A DNA stretch of 43,128 nucleotides from AG25 sp035517615 (GCA_035517615.1 DATIYM010000054.1:1-43128); one strand, 5' to 3'; positions 7,847 through 15,842 are shown, counted from the stretch's first letter. Notes: generated from the sequence alone by a model not told the origin. Made by a program: numbers and translations.

Positions 7847-9670
7847 TTAAGGCAGCACGTCTACTTCTACATTCGACGGATATTTCGCCGTCCGATAAAT
7901 CCGGTGCGTCTGCGCCTTATAGTCGCTGGCCTTTGCTTTGAAAATATTCGGCACGAACGTCTGCGGATTGCGGTCGTACAGCGGGAACCACGTGCTCTGC
8001 ACCTGCACCATGATGCGATGGCCCGGCTTGAACGTATACGCCTGCTGGTGCAGCTGCACCGTGTAGGGCAGGACGCTATCGCGCTTGATCGCGGCCGCGT
8101 GTTCCCAGCTTAGACGGTACCGGCCACGCATGATCTCGCCCGTGACCATCAGCTCGTATCCCCCCATCTTCGGCCGCTCGGCGATCGTGTCGGGATACAC
8201 GTCGATCAACTTCACCACCCAATCGGCGTCGCTGCCCGTGGTCGCCGCGTATAGATGCGCGACGACGTCGCCGGCAATCGTCACACTCTGCGCGAGCGGC
8301 GCCGATTGCCACGTGAGCACGTCAGGCCGGTTTTGCACGAAGCGCTGGTCTTCGGTCTCCCAGCGGCGCCAGCGTGAGCCTGGCGAGTAGGTGCGCTCGA
8401 CCGGCCGCGGGCGATAGGGCACGGGGTGCGCTGGATCGGAGACGAACCGGTCGTTCGCTGTCGTCGGGGTGGCCGGTGGGGGACCGAACGAGAGGGCGCC
8501 GTTCGCTCCGAGATAGATCTGCCGTTTGGTCACGCCCTTGGGTGGCCATTGATCGAACGTTTTCCACTCGTTCGTGCCCGCGTCGAACACCGTCGCCTCG
8601 ACGGGCTTCGTGCCCACGCCCTTGAGCCAGTAGGCGAACCATTTCGCCTGCAGCTCGCGGAAATCGCGGCCCGTTGCGCGATCGAAGTGAGCCTCACCCA
8701 ACGCCGTTCCCGAGTCCACGAACCATTGTCCGTGATACCACGGTCCCATCACGATCGAGCTCACGTCGCTCGTGTCGCTCTGCTCGAGCGCGGCGTACGT
8801 CGCGAGCGGGCCGTACTCATCTTCCTGATCCCACCATCCGCCCACCATCAGGGTGGGCACGGTCGTGTGCGTGAAGTAGCGCGGCAGCGAGCGGGCTTGC
8901 CACGCGCTGTCGTACGCCGGATGCTCCACGAACCGGCGCCACGTGGGCCAGCGGTCGGCCTTCACGGCGCGCGCCAGATCGCCGAGCGTGGGGAAGGAGA
9001 GATACCAGTCGTAGGTGTCGTAGCGGCCCAGCGACGGCGTGGTGTTCGTGTCGGAGCTTTCCATCTCCCACGTATACTCGAGGCCGTAGCTCTGGCGGAA
9101 CGCTCCCTGGTGAAAGAAATCGTCGCCCATCCACGTGTCGCCCATCGGCGCCTGAGGCGAGATCGCCTTGAGTGCCGGGTGCGGACCAATCCCCGCGACG
9201 GCCGTCAGCCACCCCGGGTAGGAGATCCCATAGACGCCAACCTTGCCACTGTTGTTCGGCACCTGCTTCACCAGCCAGTCGATCGTGTCGTACGTGTCGG
9301 TGCTTTCGTCGGTGCCGGCATGACCCGAATGCGGCGGCCGGTTCATCGCGAATGTCCCCTCGGACCCGTACCGGCCGCGAATGTCCTGGAACGCGAGGAT
9401 ATACCCTTCGAGCCCAAACCGCGTGACGGGATTCATGTAGCGCGCGAAGTCCGCCGCGCCGTATGGCGTGCGGTCGAGCAGGATCGGCAGCGGCTCGGCC
9501 ATGTGTTTGGGCGCGAGAATGACGGTGAAGAGCCGGACGCCGTCGCGCATCGCGATCATCGTGTCGGTCTCGACGTAGGCCGTATCCGCCTTCCGTTCCT
9601 GGGCCCCGGCCCCCTGTGCGGCGCAACACAGCGCCGCGGTGACGATTGAAACAGTTTGTACCAGTTTCAC
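7847..9670 (-). CDS. Exported CocE/NonD-family alpha/beta hydrolase (X-Pro dipeptidyl-peptidase S15-like)
   Basis: A 607-residue hydrolase that acts on ester or amide bonds. Relatives include cocaine esterase, alpha-amino-acid ester hydrolase and glutaryl-7-ACA acylase. The nucleophile elbow is GISYPG (Ser150). The likely acid is in GGWWDQED (Asp281 or 284) and the likely His is in GPWYHGQW (His313). The C-terminal jelly-roll domain (about 390-600) is typical. The best start is GTG at 9670, preceded by GAGGA, and gives a signal peptide ending GAGAQE. A longer open frame to 10000 would run into the divergent gene. It is the first gene of an operon with the TonB receptor and lipoprotein, so the natural substrate is probably an imported or externally cleaved peptide or ester; its identity is unknown. 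Confidence 0.88.
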   Translation of the reverse strand: MKLVQTVSIVTAALCCAAQGAGAQERKADTAYVETDTMIAMRDGVRLFTVILAPKHMAEPLPILLDRTPYGAADFARYMNPVTRFGLEGYILAFQDIRGRYGSEGTFAMNRPPHSGHAGTDESTDTYDTIDWLVKQVPNNSGKVGVYGISYPGWLTAVAGIGPHPALKAISPQAPMGDTWMGDDFFHQGAFRQSYGLEYTWEMESSDTNTTPSLGRYDTYDWYLSFPTLGDLARAVKADRWPTWRRFVEHPAYDSAWQARSLPRYFTHTTVPTLMVGGWWDQEDEYGPLATYAALEQSDTSDVSSIVMGPWYHGQWFVDSGTALGEAHFDRATGRDFRELQAKWFAYWLKGVGTKPVEATVFDAGTNEWKTFDQWPPKGVTKRQIYLGANGALSFGPPPATPTTANDRFVSDPAHPVPYRPRPVERTYSPGSRWRRWETEDQRFVQNRPDVLTWQSAPLAQSVTIAGDVVAHLYAATTGSDADWVVKLIDVYPDTIAERPKMGGYELMVTGEIMRGRYRLSWEHAAAIKRDSVLPYTVQLHQQAYTFKPGHRIMVQVQSTWFPLYDRNPQTFVPNIFKAKASDYKAQTHRIYRTAKYPSNVEVDVLP

Positions 9671-9736
9671 GCTGTCCTCATGGTCTCGGGCGATCGAGTA
9701 ACTAACATTTGAAGTGAGTGAGAGTCCATCGCTGAT

Positions 9737-11269
9737 ATGCGCGCCGTAATCCTCATTTCGCTCGGCATACTGACAGCCGCCGCGCCGCCGCAGCCTCGAG
9801 CGGGTCCCGGGGGCGGTCTCGTGACCGCGCGAGACTCGGCGCTGCACGCGCTCAACCGGCTCGCCTACGGCCCGCGTCCGGGACAGATCGATTCCGTGGC
9901 CCGGATCGGCGTGATGCGGTGGATCGATGCGCAGCTCGACCCTTCCGGACCGCGGAATGAGCGCCTCGCTGAGCGGGAGTCGGGCACTCCGCTGCTCCAT
10001 CTTTCGACGTCTGATCTCGCCCAGCGATTCTTCGCGGCGCAGCAGGAACGGCGCGCCCGCGCCCAGCAGGGCCAGGTGGCCTTAGCCGACAATCAAATGA
10101 TGGCCGGGCCCGACGAGCTCCGCGCCCGAGCGCTGGCCGGGCAGTTGCAACAGCTCGCCGTAGAACGTGCCGTGTTGTCCGATCAGCAGCTCCAGGAGGT
10201 AATCGTCGACTTCTGGTCCAATCACTTCAACGTGTTCTTTGGCAAGGGCGCCGATCGATTCCTCTTGCCCGACTACGTCGAGCATACGATTCGCCCGCGC
10301 GCGCTCGGCAAGTTCTCGGACTTGCTGATCGCCACGGCACAGAGTCCGGCGATGCTGTTCTATCTGGATAACTGGCAGAATGTGAGAAGCGGCGGATGGG
10401 CGGATCGACGGATGGGCGGATCGCAGAACCCCTCCGGTCCAGCGGCCGCGCGTCGGCCTCATGGGATCAACGAGAACTATGCGCGCGAGCTGCTGGAGCT
10501 GCATACGCTGGGAGTGGAGGGGGGCTACACCCAACACGACGTCATAGAAGTTGCTCGTATCATGACGGGCTGGAGCATTACGCCTCCGCGGCAAGGCGGT
10601 GAGTTCGTGTTCCGCCCGCGGGCGCACGATGACGGTGAGAAGGTCGTCATGGGCGAGCACTATCCGTCGGGACACGGCATGGATGAAGGGATGCGCCTGC
10701 TGCGCTGGCTGGCCAATCAGCCCGCTACCATGCACCACGTCAGTTGGCAGCTATGCCAGCGCTTCGTGAACGACGTCCCTCCGGACGGCTGTGTGGACGA
10801 CGCAGTGGCCGCGTGGCGGCGCACCGACGGCGACATCCGTGAAGTGCTGCGGGCCATCTTCCACGGCCCGGATTTTTGGGCCAACGCAAACGTCGGCGCG
10901 AAGGTCAAGACGCCGCTCGAATTTGTGGCGAGTGCGGTGCGCGCCGTGGGCGCTGAGCCCGATTCGACTCCCCGGCTGGCGCAGGTGGTCGCGCGCCTGG
11001 GCGAGCCGCTCTACCTGCACACTGCGCCTGACGGCTATCCCGACCGCGAAGCCGATTGGGTGAACAGCGGCGCACTGCTGCAACGCATGAACGTGGCCGT
11101 GGCGCTCGCGGCCGGCCGGCTGCCCGGAATCACGCCGCCGGACCGTGAAGCCACGCTTGATATAGATCTCAGTGCGCGCACCCGGCAGGTGATTGACACC
11201 GAAGCCCAGGGCGACGAGCGGCTCGCCCTCGGTCTCGCACTCGGCAGCCCCGATTTCCAAAGGCGGTAA
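9737..11269 (+). CDS. DUF1800 family secreted protein
   Basis: A 510-residue protein matching the DUF1800 family by its HALNRLAYGPRPGQ opening, the WSNHFNVF block, ENYARELLELHTLGV and the EVARIMTGW block. A short hydrophobic signal peptide covers about residues 1-16. The family has no established biochemical role; its genes nearly always lie next to a DUF1501 gene, as here with a 2-base gap. Residues about 217-232 (GGWADRRMGGSQNP) come from a tandem duplication of a 16-bp unit and look like an inserted low-complexity loop. The gene is divergent from the CocE-type hydrolase with only 66 bases between the starts, so the two promoters must overlap or abut. Confidence 0.88.
   Translation: MRAVILISLGILTAAAPPQPRAGPGGGLVTARDSALHALNRLAYGPRPGQIDSVARIGVMRWIDAQLDPSGPRNERLAERESGTPLLHLSTSDLAQRFFAAQQERRARAQQGQVALADNQMMAGPDELRARALAGQLQQLAVERAVLSDQQLQEVIVDFWSNHFNVFFGKGADRFLLPDYVEHTIRPRALGKFSDLLIATAQSPAMLFYLDNWQNVRSGGWADRRMGGSQNPSGPAAARRPHGINENYARELLELHTLGVEGGYTQHDVIEVARIMTGWSITPPRQGGEFVFRPRAHDDGEKVVMGEHYPSGHGMDEGMRLLRWLANQPATMHHVSWQLCQRFVNDVPPDGCVDDAVAAWRRTDGDIREVLRAIFHGPDFWANANVGAKVKTPLEFVASAVRAVGAEPDSTPRLAQVVARLGEPLYLHTAPDGYPDREADWVNSGALLQRMNVAVALAAGRLPGITPPDREATLDIDLSARTRQVIDTEAQGDERLALGLALGSPDFQRR
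10393..10423 (+). repeat. 16-bp tandem duplication inside the DUF1800 gene
   Basis: The 15-base string CGGATGGGCGGATCG occurs at 10393-10407 and again at 10409-10423, separated by a single A, giving a 16-bp period with an internal 8-bp sub-period. It changes the protein in a loop between two conserved blocks. Confidence 0.85.
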
Positions 11270-11271
11270 CG

Positions 11272-12534
11272 ATGGCCATTTCACGACGCGTCTTCGTCAA
11301 GTCCGGCGGGCTCGCCCTCGTGAGCCTCGGACTCGATCCTCTCTTTCTGGCGCGCGCGGCCTACGCCACGCCGCGGGATGGTGGCGCCGAGCGCCCCCTT
11401 CTCGTGTGCATCTTCCAGCGCGGCGCGGTGGACGGATTGAGCGTCGTCATCCCGCATGGCGACGCAGCGTACTACAGCGAGCGACCGAGAATCGCCGTGC
11501 GTAGCAGCGATCTGGTCGATTTGGACGGACACTTCGGCCTCCATCCCGCGCTCGCTCCGCTCAAGCCGTTGTGGGACAACAAGTCGCTGGCGCTCGTTCC
11601 CGCGGTGGGTTCGCCCGACGCAACGCGCAGTCATTTCGACGCGCAGGACTACATGGAGTCGGGCACTCCGGGCGTAAAAGTGACGTCGGACGGCTGGCTC
11701 AATCGCTATTGTCAGCACTGCCGCGAGCACGAGACCACGCCGTTCCGCGCCGCCGCCTTCGGGGCGGAGCTGCCCCGCATCCTGGCCGGCTCCGCACCGG
11801 CGCTTGCCATTCCCGACCTGCAGGCGTTCGGGCGGACGGGAGGGGGGGGACGGCGGGACGGGCGTACTGATACCATCACCCGCGCGTTCGAGGAGATGTA
11901 TGCCGGCTCGAGCACCGGGCTGATCTCGAGCTCCGCCCAGGAAGCATTCGAGGCCGTGCGGATGCTGCGGGAAGCGAATCCCACGCAGTACACGCCCGAC
12001 AATGGCGCCGCGTATCCGCAAGGGAGATTCGGGCACACGATGCTGCAGCTGGCGCAGCTGATCAAAGCGAACGTGGGGCTCGAGATCGCGTTTGCGGACG
12101 TGTCGGGGTGGGATACGCACGTGAATCAGGGCGCCGCGGAAGGGCAGCTGGCCAACCGGTTACGCGAATTCGGGGCGGGGCTCGCGGCGTTCGCTCAGGA
12201 CATGGGCGAGCGCATGCGCCACATCGTCGTGCTCACGATGTCCGAGTTCGGCCGCACGGTGCGCGAGAATGGCTCGGGCGGTACCGATCATGGGCACGGC
12301 ACCGCGATGCTCGTGATGGGCGGCCCGGTGTCGGGCGGCCGGATCGCGGGGCGCTGGCCGGGGCTCGATTCCGGGGTGCGCTACGAGGGCCGCGACGTAC
12401 CGGTCACGACCGATTTTCGAGACTTATTCTCGGAGATTCTGGTGCGGCATTGCGGAGCCCCGGACGTACAGCCGGTGTTCCCCGGATTTACCGGAGACCG
12501 GACGAGGTTTCCGGGGGTGATCCGGGCGGTCTAG
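11272..12534 (+). CDS. DUF1501 family Tat-exported protein
   Basis: A 420-residue DUF1501 protein, a family with an alkaline-phosphatase/sulfatase-like fold and no agreed function. The N-terminus is a twin-arginine signal (SRRVFVKSG, Arg5-Arg6, then a hydrophobic stretch ending ARAAYA), so it is exported folded. Conserved blocks include IFQRGAVDGLSVVIPHGD, the FDAQDYMESGTPG region, SGWDTHVNQG, TMSEFGRTVRENGSGGTDHG and DFRDLFSEIL. It follows the DUF1800 gene by 2 bases, and the two probably act together outside the cytoplasm. A Gly/Arg-rich insertion (TGGGGRRDGRTD, near residue 190) is encoded by a G-rich repeat-like tract. The TAG stop is inside a CTAG palindrome that also ends the convergent gene. 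Confidence 0.9.
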   Translation: MAISRRVFVKSGGLALVSLGLDPLFLARAAYATPRDGGAERPLLVCIFQRGAVDGLSVVIPHGDAAYYSERPRIAVRSSDLVDLDGHFGLHPALAPLKPLWDNKSLALVPAVGSPDATRSHFDAQDYMESGTPGVKVTSDGWLNRYCQHCREHETTPFRAAAFGAELPRILAGSAPALAIPDLQAFGRTGGGGRRDGRTDTITRAFEEMYAGSSTGLISSSAQEAFEAVRMLREANPTQYTPDNGAAYPQGRFGHTMLQLAQLIKANVGLEIAFADVSGWDTHVNQGAAEGQLANRLREFGAGLAAFAQDMGERMRHIVVLTMSEFGRTVRENGSGGTDHGHGTAMLVMGGPVSGGRIAGRWPGLDSGVRYEGRDVPVTTDFRDLFSEILVRHCGAPDVQPVFPGFTGDRTRFPGVIRAV

Positions 12535-12881
12535 GCCAGCCGACCGCCATTCGCGAGCTGAATCGCCTGCTGAATCAGCGGCAGGACCGGCGCGAGCGCT
12601 CCTCCGCACATCGTCTCCAGCTGTTTCAGGTCCTGGGGCAGCGACTGATGCGGCCGGCGGCTGTCATTGCGGGACAACTCCTTGTGCATCGCGACGAGCC
12701 CGAGGTAGAGCGAGCTCGATTCCTGGGTTTGCGGGTGACCGGCGCGTTCCAGCGCGGCGAGAATCGCGCGTGCCTCCTCGCGCGCCTGCCGCACGACAAC
12801 GCACAGCTTGTCGTACCTGTCTGCCACGTCGGTCAGACGCGGCGCGCGTGAACCCGATTTCTTCCCGTCAGTCTGCGCCAT
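12531..12881 (-). CDS. Hypothetical small helical protein
   Basis: The 116-residue product is not recognised. Most of it predicts as helix (YDKLCVVVRQAREEARAILAALE; LKQLETMCGGALAPVLPLIQQAIQLA), with no signal or membrane segment. The ATG at 12881 would overlap the end of the PAS-Fis gene by 49 bases. An in-frame GTG at 12827, five bases past that gene's stop, is a plausible alternative start; neither has a good ribosome site. The stop TAG sits in the CTAG shared with the DUF1501 gene. It is probably co-transcribed with the regulator upstream. Confidence 0.6.
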   Translation of the reverse strand: MAQTDGKKSGSRAPRLTDVADRYDKLCVVVRQAREEARAILAALERAGHPQTQESSSLYLGLVAMHKELSRNDSRRPHQSLPQDLKQLETMCGGALAPVLPLIQQAIQLANGGRLA

Positions 12882-13252
12882 AGAGTCGTCCGGCTGATGC
12901 CGAGCTGCCGTGCGGCTTGCGAGCGGTTCCCGGCCGCGCGCTTGAGCGCTTCCTGCACCGCGGCTTCCTCTTCCTCCGCCAGCGTGGGGCGGGGGGGAGC
13001 CACGATCACCGCCTCGCCAAGTGCGGTCTCGCGCCACTTGAGCGGCAGCACGCGCGCGCCGCGCGCGAGCAGTTGCGCTCGAACCTGGGGATGTGCTGCC
13101 GGGTTGCCGTTGGCCTCGATCACCTTCCGAGCCTGGGCGTTGAGATACTCGAGCCGCCCGTGAGCGTCGAACAAGGCGATCTGTTCGCTGCGCGCGTCGA
13201 GCAACGCGCGCTCGAGCGCCGAGAGTGTGACACCTTCGCGTCCCATGATCAT
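12833..13252 (-). CDS. Miniature PAS-Fis type transcriptional regulator
   Basis: A 139-residue protein. Residues about 14-50 resemble the start of a PAS domain (EQIALFDAHGRLEYLNAQARKVIE). Residues about 95-135 form a Fis-type helix-turn-helix like the C-terminus of NtrC-family activators (AGNRSQAARQLGISRTTLWRRL). The AAA+ sigma-54 activating domain that normally lies between them is absent, and an acidic/Pro-rich linker takes its place. It should bind DNA but should not be able to open sigma-54 complexes. Two in-frame ATGs (13252 and 13246) are possible; an AGGA lies 9-10 bases before the first. The targets are unknown. Confidence 0.72.
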   Translation of the reverse strand: MIMGREGVTLSALERALLDARSEQIALFDAHGRLEYLNAQARKVIEANGNPAAHPQVRAQLLARGARVLPLKWRETALGEAVIVAPPRPTLAEEEEAAVQEALKRAAGNRSQAARQLGISRTTLWRRLTGRNRVHARRV

Positions 13253-13347
13253 GCGTGTGATATCCTGCGTAAGAGGTCTGGGACGCGAACGTACTGGAGT
13301 GTTGCATTAAGAATCAACGCGCGAGCGGGCCCTGTCGCGCTAAGATT

Positions 13348-14781
13348 TCACAAAGACGGGGAAGGCAGGGAAAACCGGAAAATGCTGCCGCCGCCGGGGC
13401 GGGGCACGTAGTCGAGCGAGCCATGCTGCAGCTCCGCCAGGCGGCGAGCGATCGCGAGTCCGAGCCCCGCCCGGCCGACGTCCGGCGGTGCGCCGGGGGC
13501 GCGGTAGAACGGCTCGAAAATGCGCTCGCGCTCGCCTACCGGGACGCCGGGGCCACGGTCGCGCACTTCGATCACGAGCGTGTCGTCGTCGCGCCGGACC
13601 GACAGATCAACGGGGGCGCCGGGCGGCGAATAGCGCAGCGCGTTCTCGAGCAGGTTCGTGACCACGCGCAGCGACTGGACGAAATCGAATCGCCCCACGA
13701 GCGCCGGCGCGTCCAGATCGAGATCGGTGTTGATCGTCCGACCATTATGGAGCACACTCGTCTGGCGCAACGCCGCGCCCACCAGATCCTCGGCCGTGTT
13801 CAGTTCGGGTTGCACGGGTAGCGCGCCGCTCTGCAGGCGCGACAGGTCGAGTACGTCTCCCACGAGCCGGCCGAGCCGATCGGCCTGCTCCTCGATGGCC
13901 AGCGCGTTGGTCTCCCCATGGCGCGCTCCGTCCTGCGCTAGCGCCTTGATGGTCGTGAGCGGGGTGCGCAGGTCGTGCGACACCGACGCGAGCAGGATGT
14001 TCAGCGCCGCCGCGCGATCCGCTTCGCCCACGAGGCGCAGGCGCTCGATCGCGAGGGCCGCATAATAGGCCAGTGCGTCGAGGAACCGGCGACGCGCGCC
14101 ATCGAGCGCAATCGGCTTCACGTCCGAGACGTGCAGCAGGCCGACCACGCGGTCGTGCGCGCGCAGGCTGCTCATGACGGCATTCGCTCCGGTGTCGAAC
14201 GGCACCGGATCGCGGAAGAATCGCGCCAGCGATGCCGCGTCGGGCGGGGGTGGCAGGGGCCCCGGCTTCGAGTCGCTGGCGGACACGACGAGCAAGCGGG
14301 GCTCGGGATCGGCGCCGTAGATGCGGCAACACGCCACGTCCAGCGAGTTGCGGATGAGCGCCGCCAGGGCGGCCAGGGTGTCCTCGCCGCTCGCGGTACT
14401 GAGAATTTCCGCGCCGAGCTTGCCGAGCGAGTCGACCTCCGCCGCGCGGCGCTCGGCTTCGCGCGCCCGCGTGCGCTCGAGGGACAGCAACGCCGTCGTC
14501 ACGAACGCCGTGGTGAGAAACGCGAGCAGCACGAGCGCATCGAGCGGTTTTGCCACGTCGATCGTCAGCGCGTCGTAGGGAAGCTGGAAGTAGTAGTCGA
14601 TGACGAGTAGGCCGGCCGCCGTGAGCGTGAGCCCGAGCGCTCGTCCGCCCGAGACGCTGCCGCCCAGGACGAGCAGCAGATAGACGAGCACGACGTGCGC
14701 CTGGTTGACGTGCTCGCGATCCCAGCGCAGGACAATCGTCGCGATCACGAACACGACGCACCAGGCAATCCACGCCTTCAC
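13348..14781 (-). CDS. KdpD-like sensor histidine kinase lacking the N-terminal KdpD/Usp domains
   Basis: A 477-residue membrane histidine kinase. Four hydrophobic segments near 5-20, 29-43, 47-64 and 82-100 match the DUF4118 membrane unit of KdpD. A GAF-like domain (about 120-250), a HisKA domain with VSHDLRTPL (phospho-acceptor His269), and a HATPase with N-box NLLENALRYSPPG and G-box GLGLAIARRLAELQHG follow. The roughly 370-residue cytoplasmic KdpD and Usp domains of full-length KdpD are missing, so this is the short form. The GTG start at 14781 has GGAG at the right spacing. It lies 43 bases after the response regulator gene. No kdpFABC genes lie nearby, so a link to potassium cannot be assumed. 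Confidence 0.88.
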   Translation of the reverse strand: MKAWIAWCVVFVIATIVLRWDREHVNQAHVVLVYLLLVLGGSVSGGRALGLTLTAAGLLVIDYYFQLPYDALTIDVAKPLDALVLLAFLTTAFVTTALLSLERTRAREAERRAAEVDSLGKLGAEILSTASGEDTLAALAALIRNSLDVACCRIYGADPEPRLLVVSASDSKPGPLPPPPDAASLARFFRDPVPFDTGANAVMSSLRAHDRVVGLLHVSDVKPIALDGARRRFLDALAYYAALAIERLRLVGEADRAAALNILLASVSHDLRTPLTTIKALAQDGARHGETNALAIEEQADRLGRLVGDVLDLSRLQSGALPVQPELNTAEDLVGAALRQTSVLHNGRTINTDLDLDAPALVGRFDFVQSLRVVTNLLENALRYSPPGAPVDLSVRRDDDTLVIEVRDRGPGVPVGERERIFEPFYRAPGAPPDVGRAGLGLAIARRLAELQHGSLDYVPRPGGGSIFRFSLPSPSL

Positions 14782-14824
14782 GTTACTCCGGAGCGTCAGG
14801 GCGACGTAGCGGCGCGTCGACGTG

Positions 14825-15568
14825 TTACGCCTCCGGGAGTTCAGCGCGATAGCCCACGCCCGGCTCCGTAATGATCAGGTCGGGGCGGGCGGGATTCGCT
14901 TCGATCTTGCGGCGCAGGTTGGTGATGTGGACTCGCAGATACTGCTGCGGATTGCCGGCGGCCGATCCCCACACGGCGTCAAAGATCTGCTGGTGCGTGA
15001 GCGCTCGCCCGGCGTTGGACACGAGCGTCCGGAGAATTTCCCATTCGATTGGTGTGAGCCGCAGCGGTGTGCCCGCGCGCAGCACGCGGCGCCGCAGCAG
15101 ATCGATGGTCAGTCCATATGCTTCGACCACCGGCGGCACGTTTTCGTTGGGGAGGCGCGAGCGGCGCAGCTGCGCGTTGACCCGCGCGACGAACTCGGGT
15201 GTGCTGAACGGTTTGGTGACGTAATCATCCGCCCCGGCATTGAGCAGGGTGACCTTCTCCGTATCGGAATACCGCGCCGACAACACCACGATCGGCACCC
15301 GCGACCAGCTGCGGATTTCGCGGCAGACGTCGAGCCCCCGCATATCGGGAAGGCCGAGGTCGAGAATGATCAATTCGGGTCGCTCGGTCGCGGTCAGGTC
15401 CACACCCGCGCGCCCGGTTTCGGCCTCGAGCACGCGGCCGGCGAGTTCGCCGAGGGCATTGCGCAGGGCACGCCGGATCGGCGCGTCGTCCTCGATGATC
15501 AGGAGGGCACGGGCTCGGGTCGGGCCTGAGACGGTGCCCGCTTGGGGTGTTGGCGCGCGGGTGTTCAT
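14825..15568 (-). CDS. OmpR/KdpE-family response regulator
   Basis: A 247-residue response regulator with a receiver domain (acidic pocket IIEDD, phospho-Asp70 in IILDLGLPD, Lys119 in YVTKPF) and a winged-helix OmpR-type DNA-binding domain (about 150-245, LTPIEWEILRTLV, then YLRVHITNLRRKIE and PGVGYR). It is closest in style to KdpE and is presumably phosphorylated by the adjacent kinase. The first 20 residues are an extra low-complexity extension. No Shine-Dalgarno is seen before the ATG. A striking array of 7-bp direct repeats spaced by 10 bp lies 27-97 bases upstream, which suits binding by an OmpR-type regulator and hence autoregulation. Confidence 0.9.
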   Translation of the reverse strand: MNTRAPTPQAGTVSGPTRARALLIIEDDAPIRRALRNALGELAGRVLEAETGRAGVDLTATERPELIILDLGLPDMRGLDVCREIRSWSRVPIVVLSARYSDTEKVTLLNAGADDYVTKPFSTPEFVARVNAQLRRSRLPNENVPPVVEAYGLTIDLLRRRVLRAGTPLRLTPIEWEILRTLVSNAGRALTHQQIFDAVWGSAAGNPQQYLRVHITNLRRKIEANPARPDLIITEPGVGYRAELPEA

Positions 15569-15594
15569 CGTATTCGAAATCTAGGGCGCTCGAG

Positions 15595-15665
15595 GGCGGT
15601 CGAGGGCGGCCACAGGCGGTCACGAACCGACCGCTCTTGACCGCCTCTGGCCGCCCTTGACCGCC
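15595..15665. promoter_or_regulatory. 10-bp-phased GGCGGTC box array arranged as a 28-bp inverted repeat
   Basis: The left arm (15595-15622) carries GGCGGTC, GGCGGCC, GGCGGTC at 15595, 15605 and 15615. The right arm (15638-15665) carries the inverse boxes GACCGCC, GGCCGCC, GACCGCC at 15639, 15649 and 15659, with a further degenerate copy GACCGCT at 15629. The arms match at 26 of 28 positions around a 15-bp centre. OmpR-family regulators commonly bind 6-7-bp direct repeats spaced by about one helical turn. The array sits in the divergent gap upstream of the response regulator. A strong RNA hairpin in its leader is the alternative reading. Confidence 0.6.
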
Positions 15666-15694
15666 CCGTGATTTCGATCACCGATCCTCAGGTA

Positions 15695-15707
15695 CCTACG
15701 CCGTAGG
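15695..15707. promoter_or_regulatory. Short palindrome, possible operator
   Basis: CCTACG, one base, then CGTAGG form a perfect 6-bp inverted repeat in the gap between the divergent response regulator and membrane-protein genes. It could be a small operator; nothing else supports this. Confidence 0.3.
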
Positions 15708-15729
15708 CTAGCCGCACGCTGGATCCATC

Positions 15730-15785
15730 TCACTCTCCTCCGCCCAGAGAGGGAGCCTCACTCTCCCCGGCCCACTGGAGGGGGA
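15730..15785. repeat. Two imperfect 28-bp direct repeats
   Basis: Two neighbouring copies each begin TCACTCTCC (15730 and 15758), continue with a GC-rich core (CCGCCCA or CGGCCCA) and end in a GGAG-rich segment. Each can fold into a small hairpin (CTCTC with GAGAG in the first copy). They lie just upstream of the small membrane-protein gene. Confidence 0.5.
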
Positions 15786-15807
15786 ATGCACGCGCGCGCG
15801 CAACACG

Positions 15808-15842
15808 AATGTCCAATGTCCAATGTCGAATGGCCAATTTCG
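15808..15842. repeat. AATGTCC heptanucleotide repeats
   Basis: Five consecutive 7-mers: AATGTCC, AATGTCC, AATGTCG, AATGGCC, AATTTCG. They overlap the probable start codon of the small membrane-protein gene. The run is AT-rich compared with its surroundings. Confidence 0.75.
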
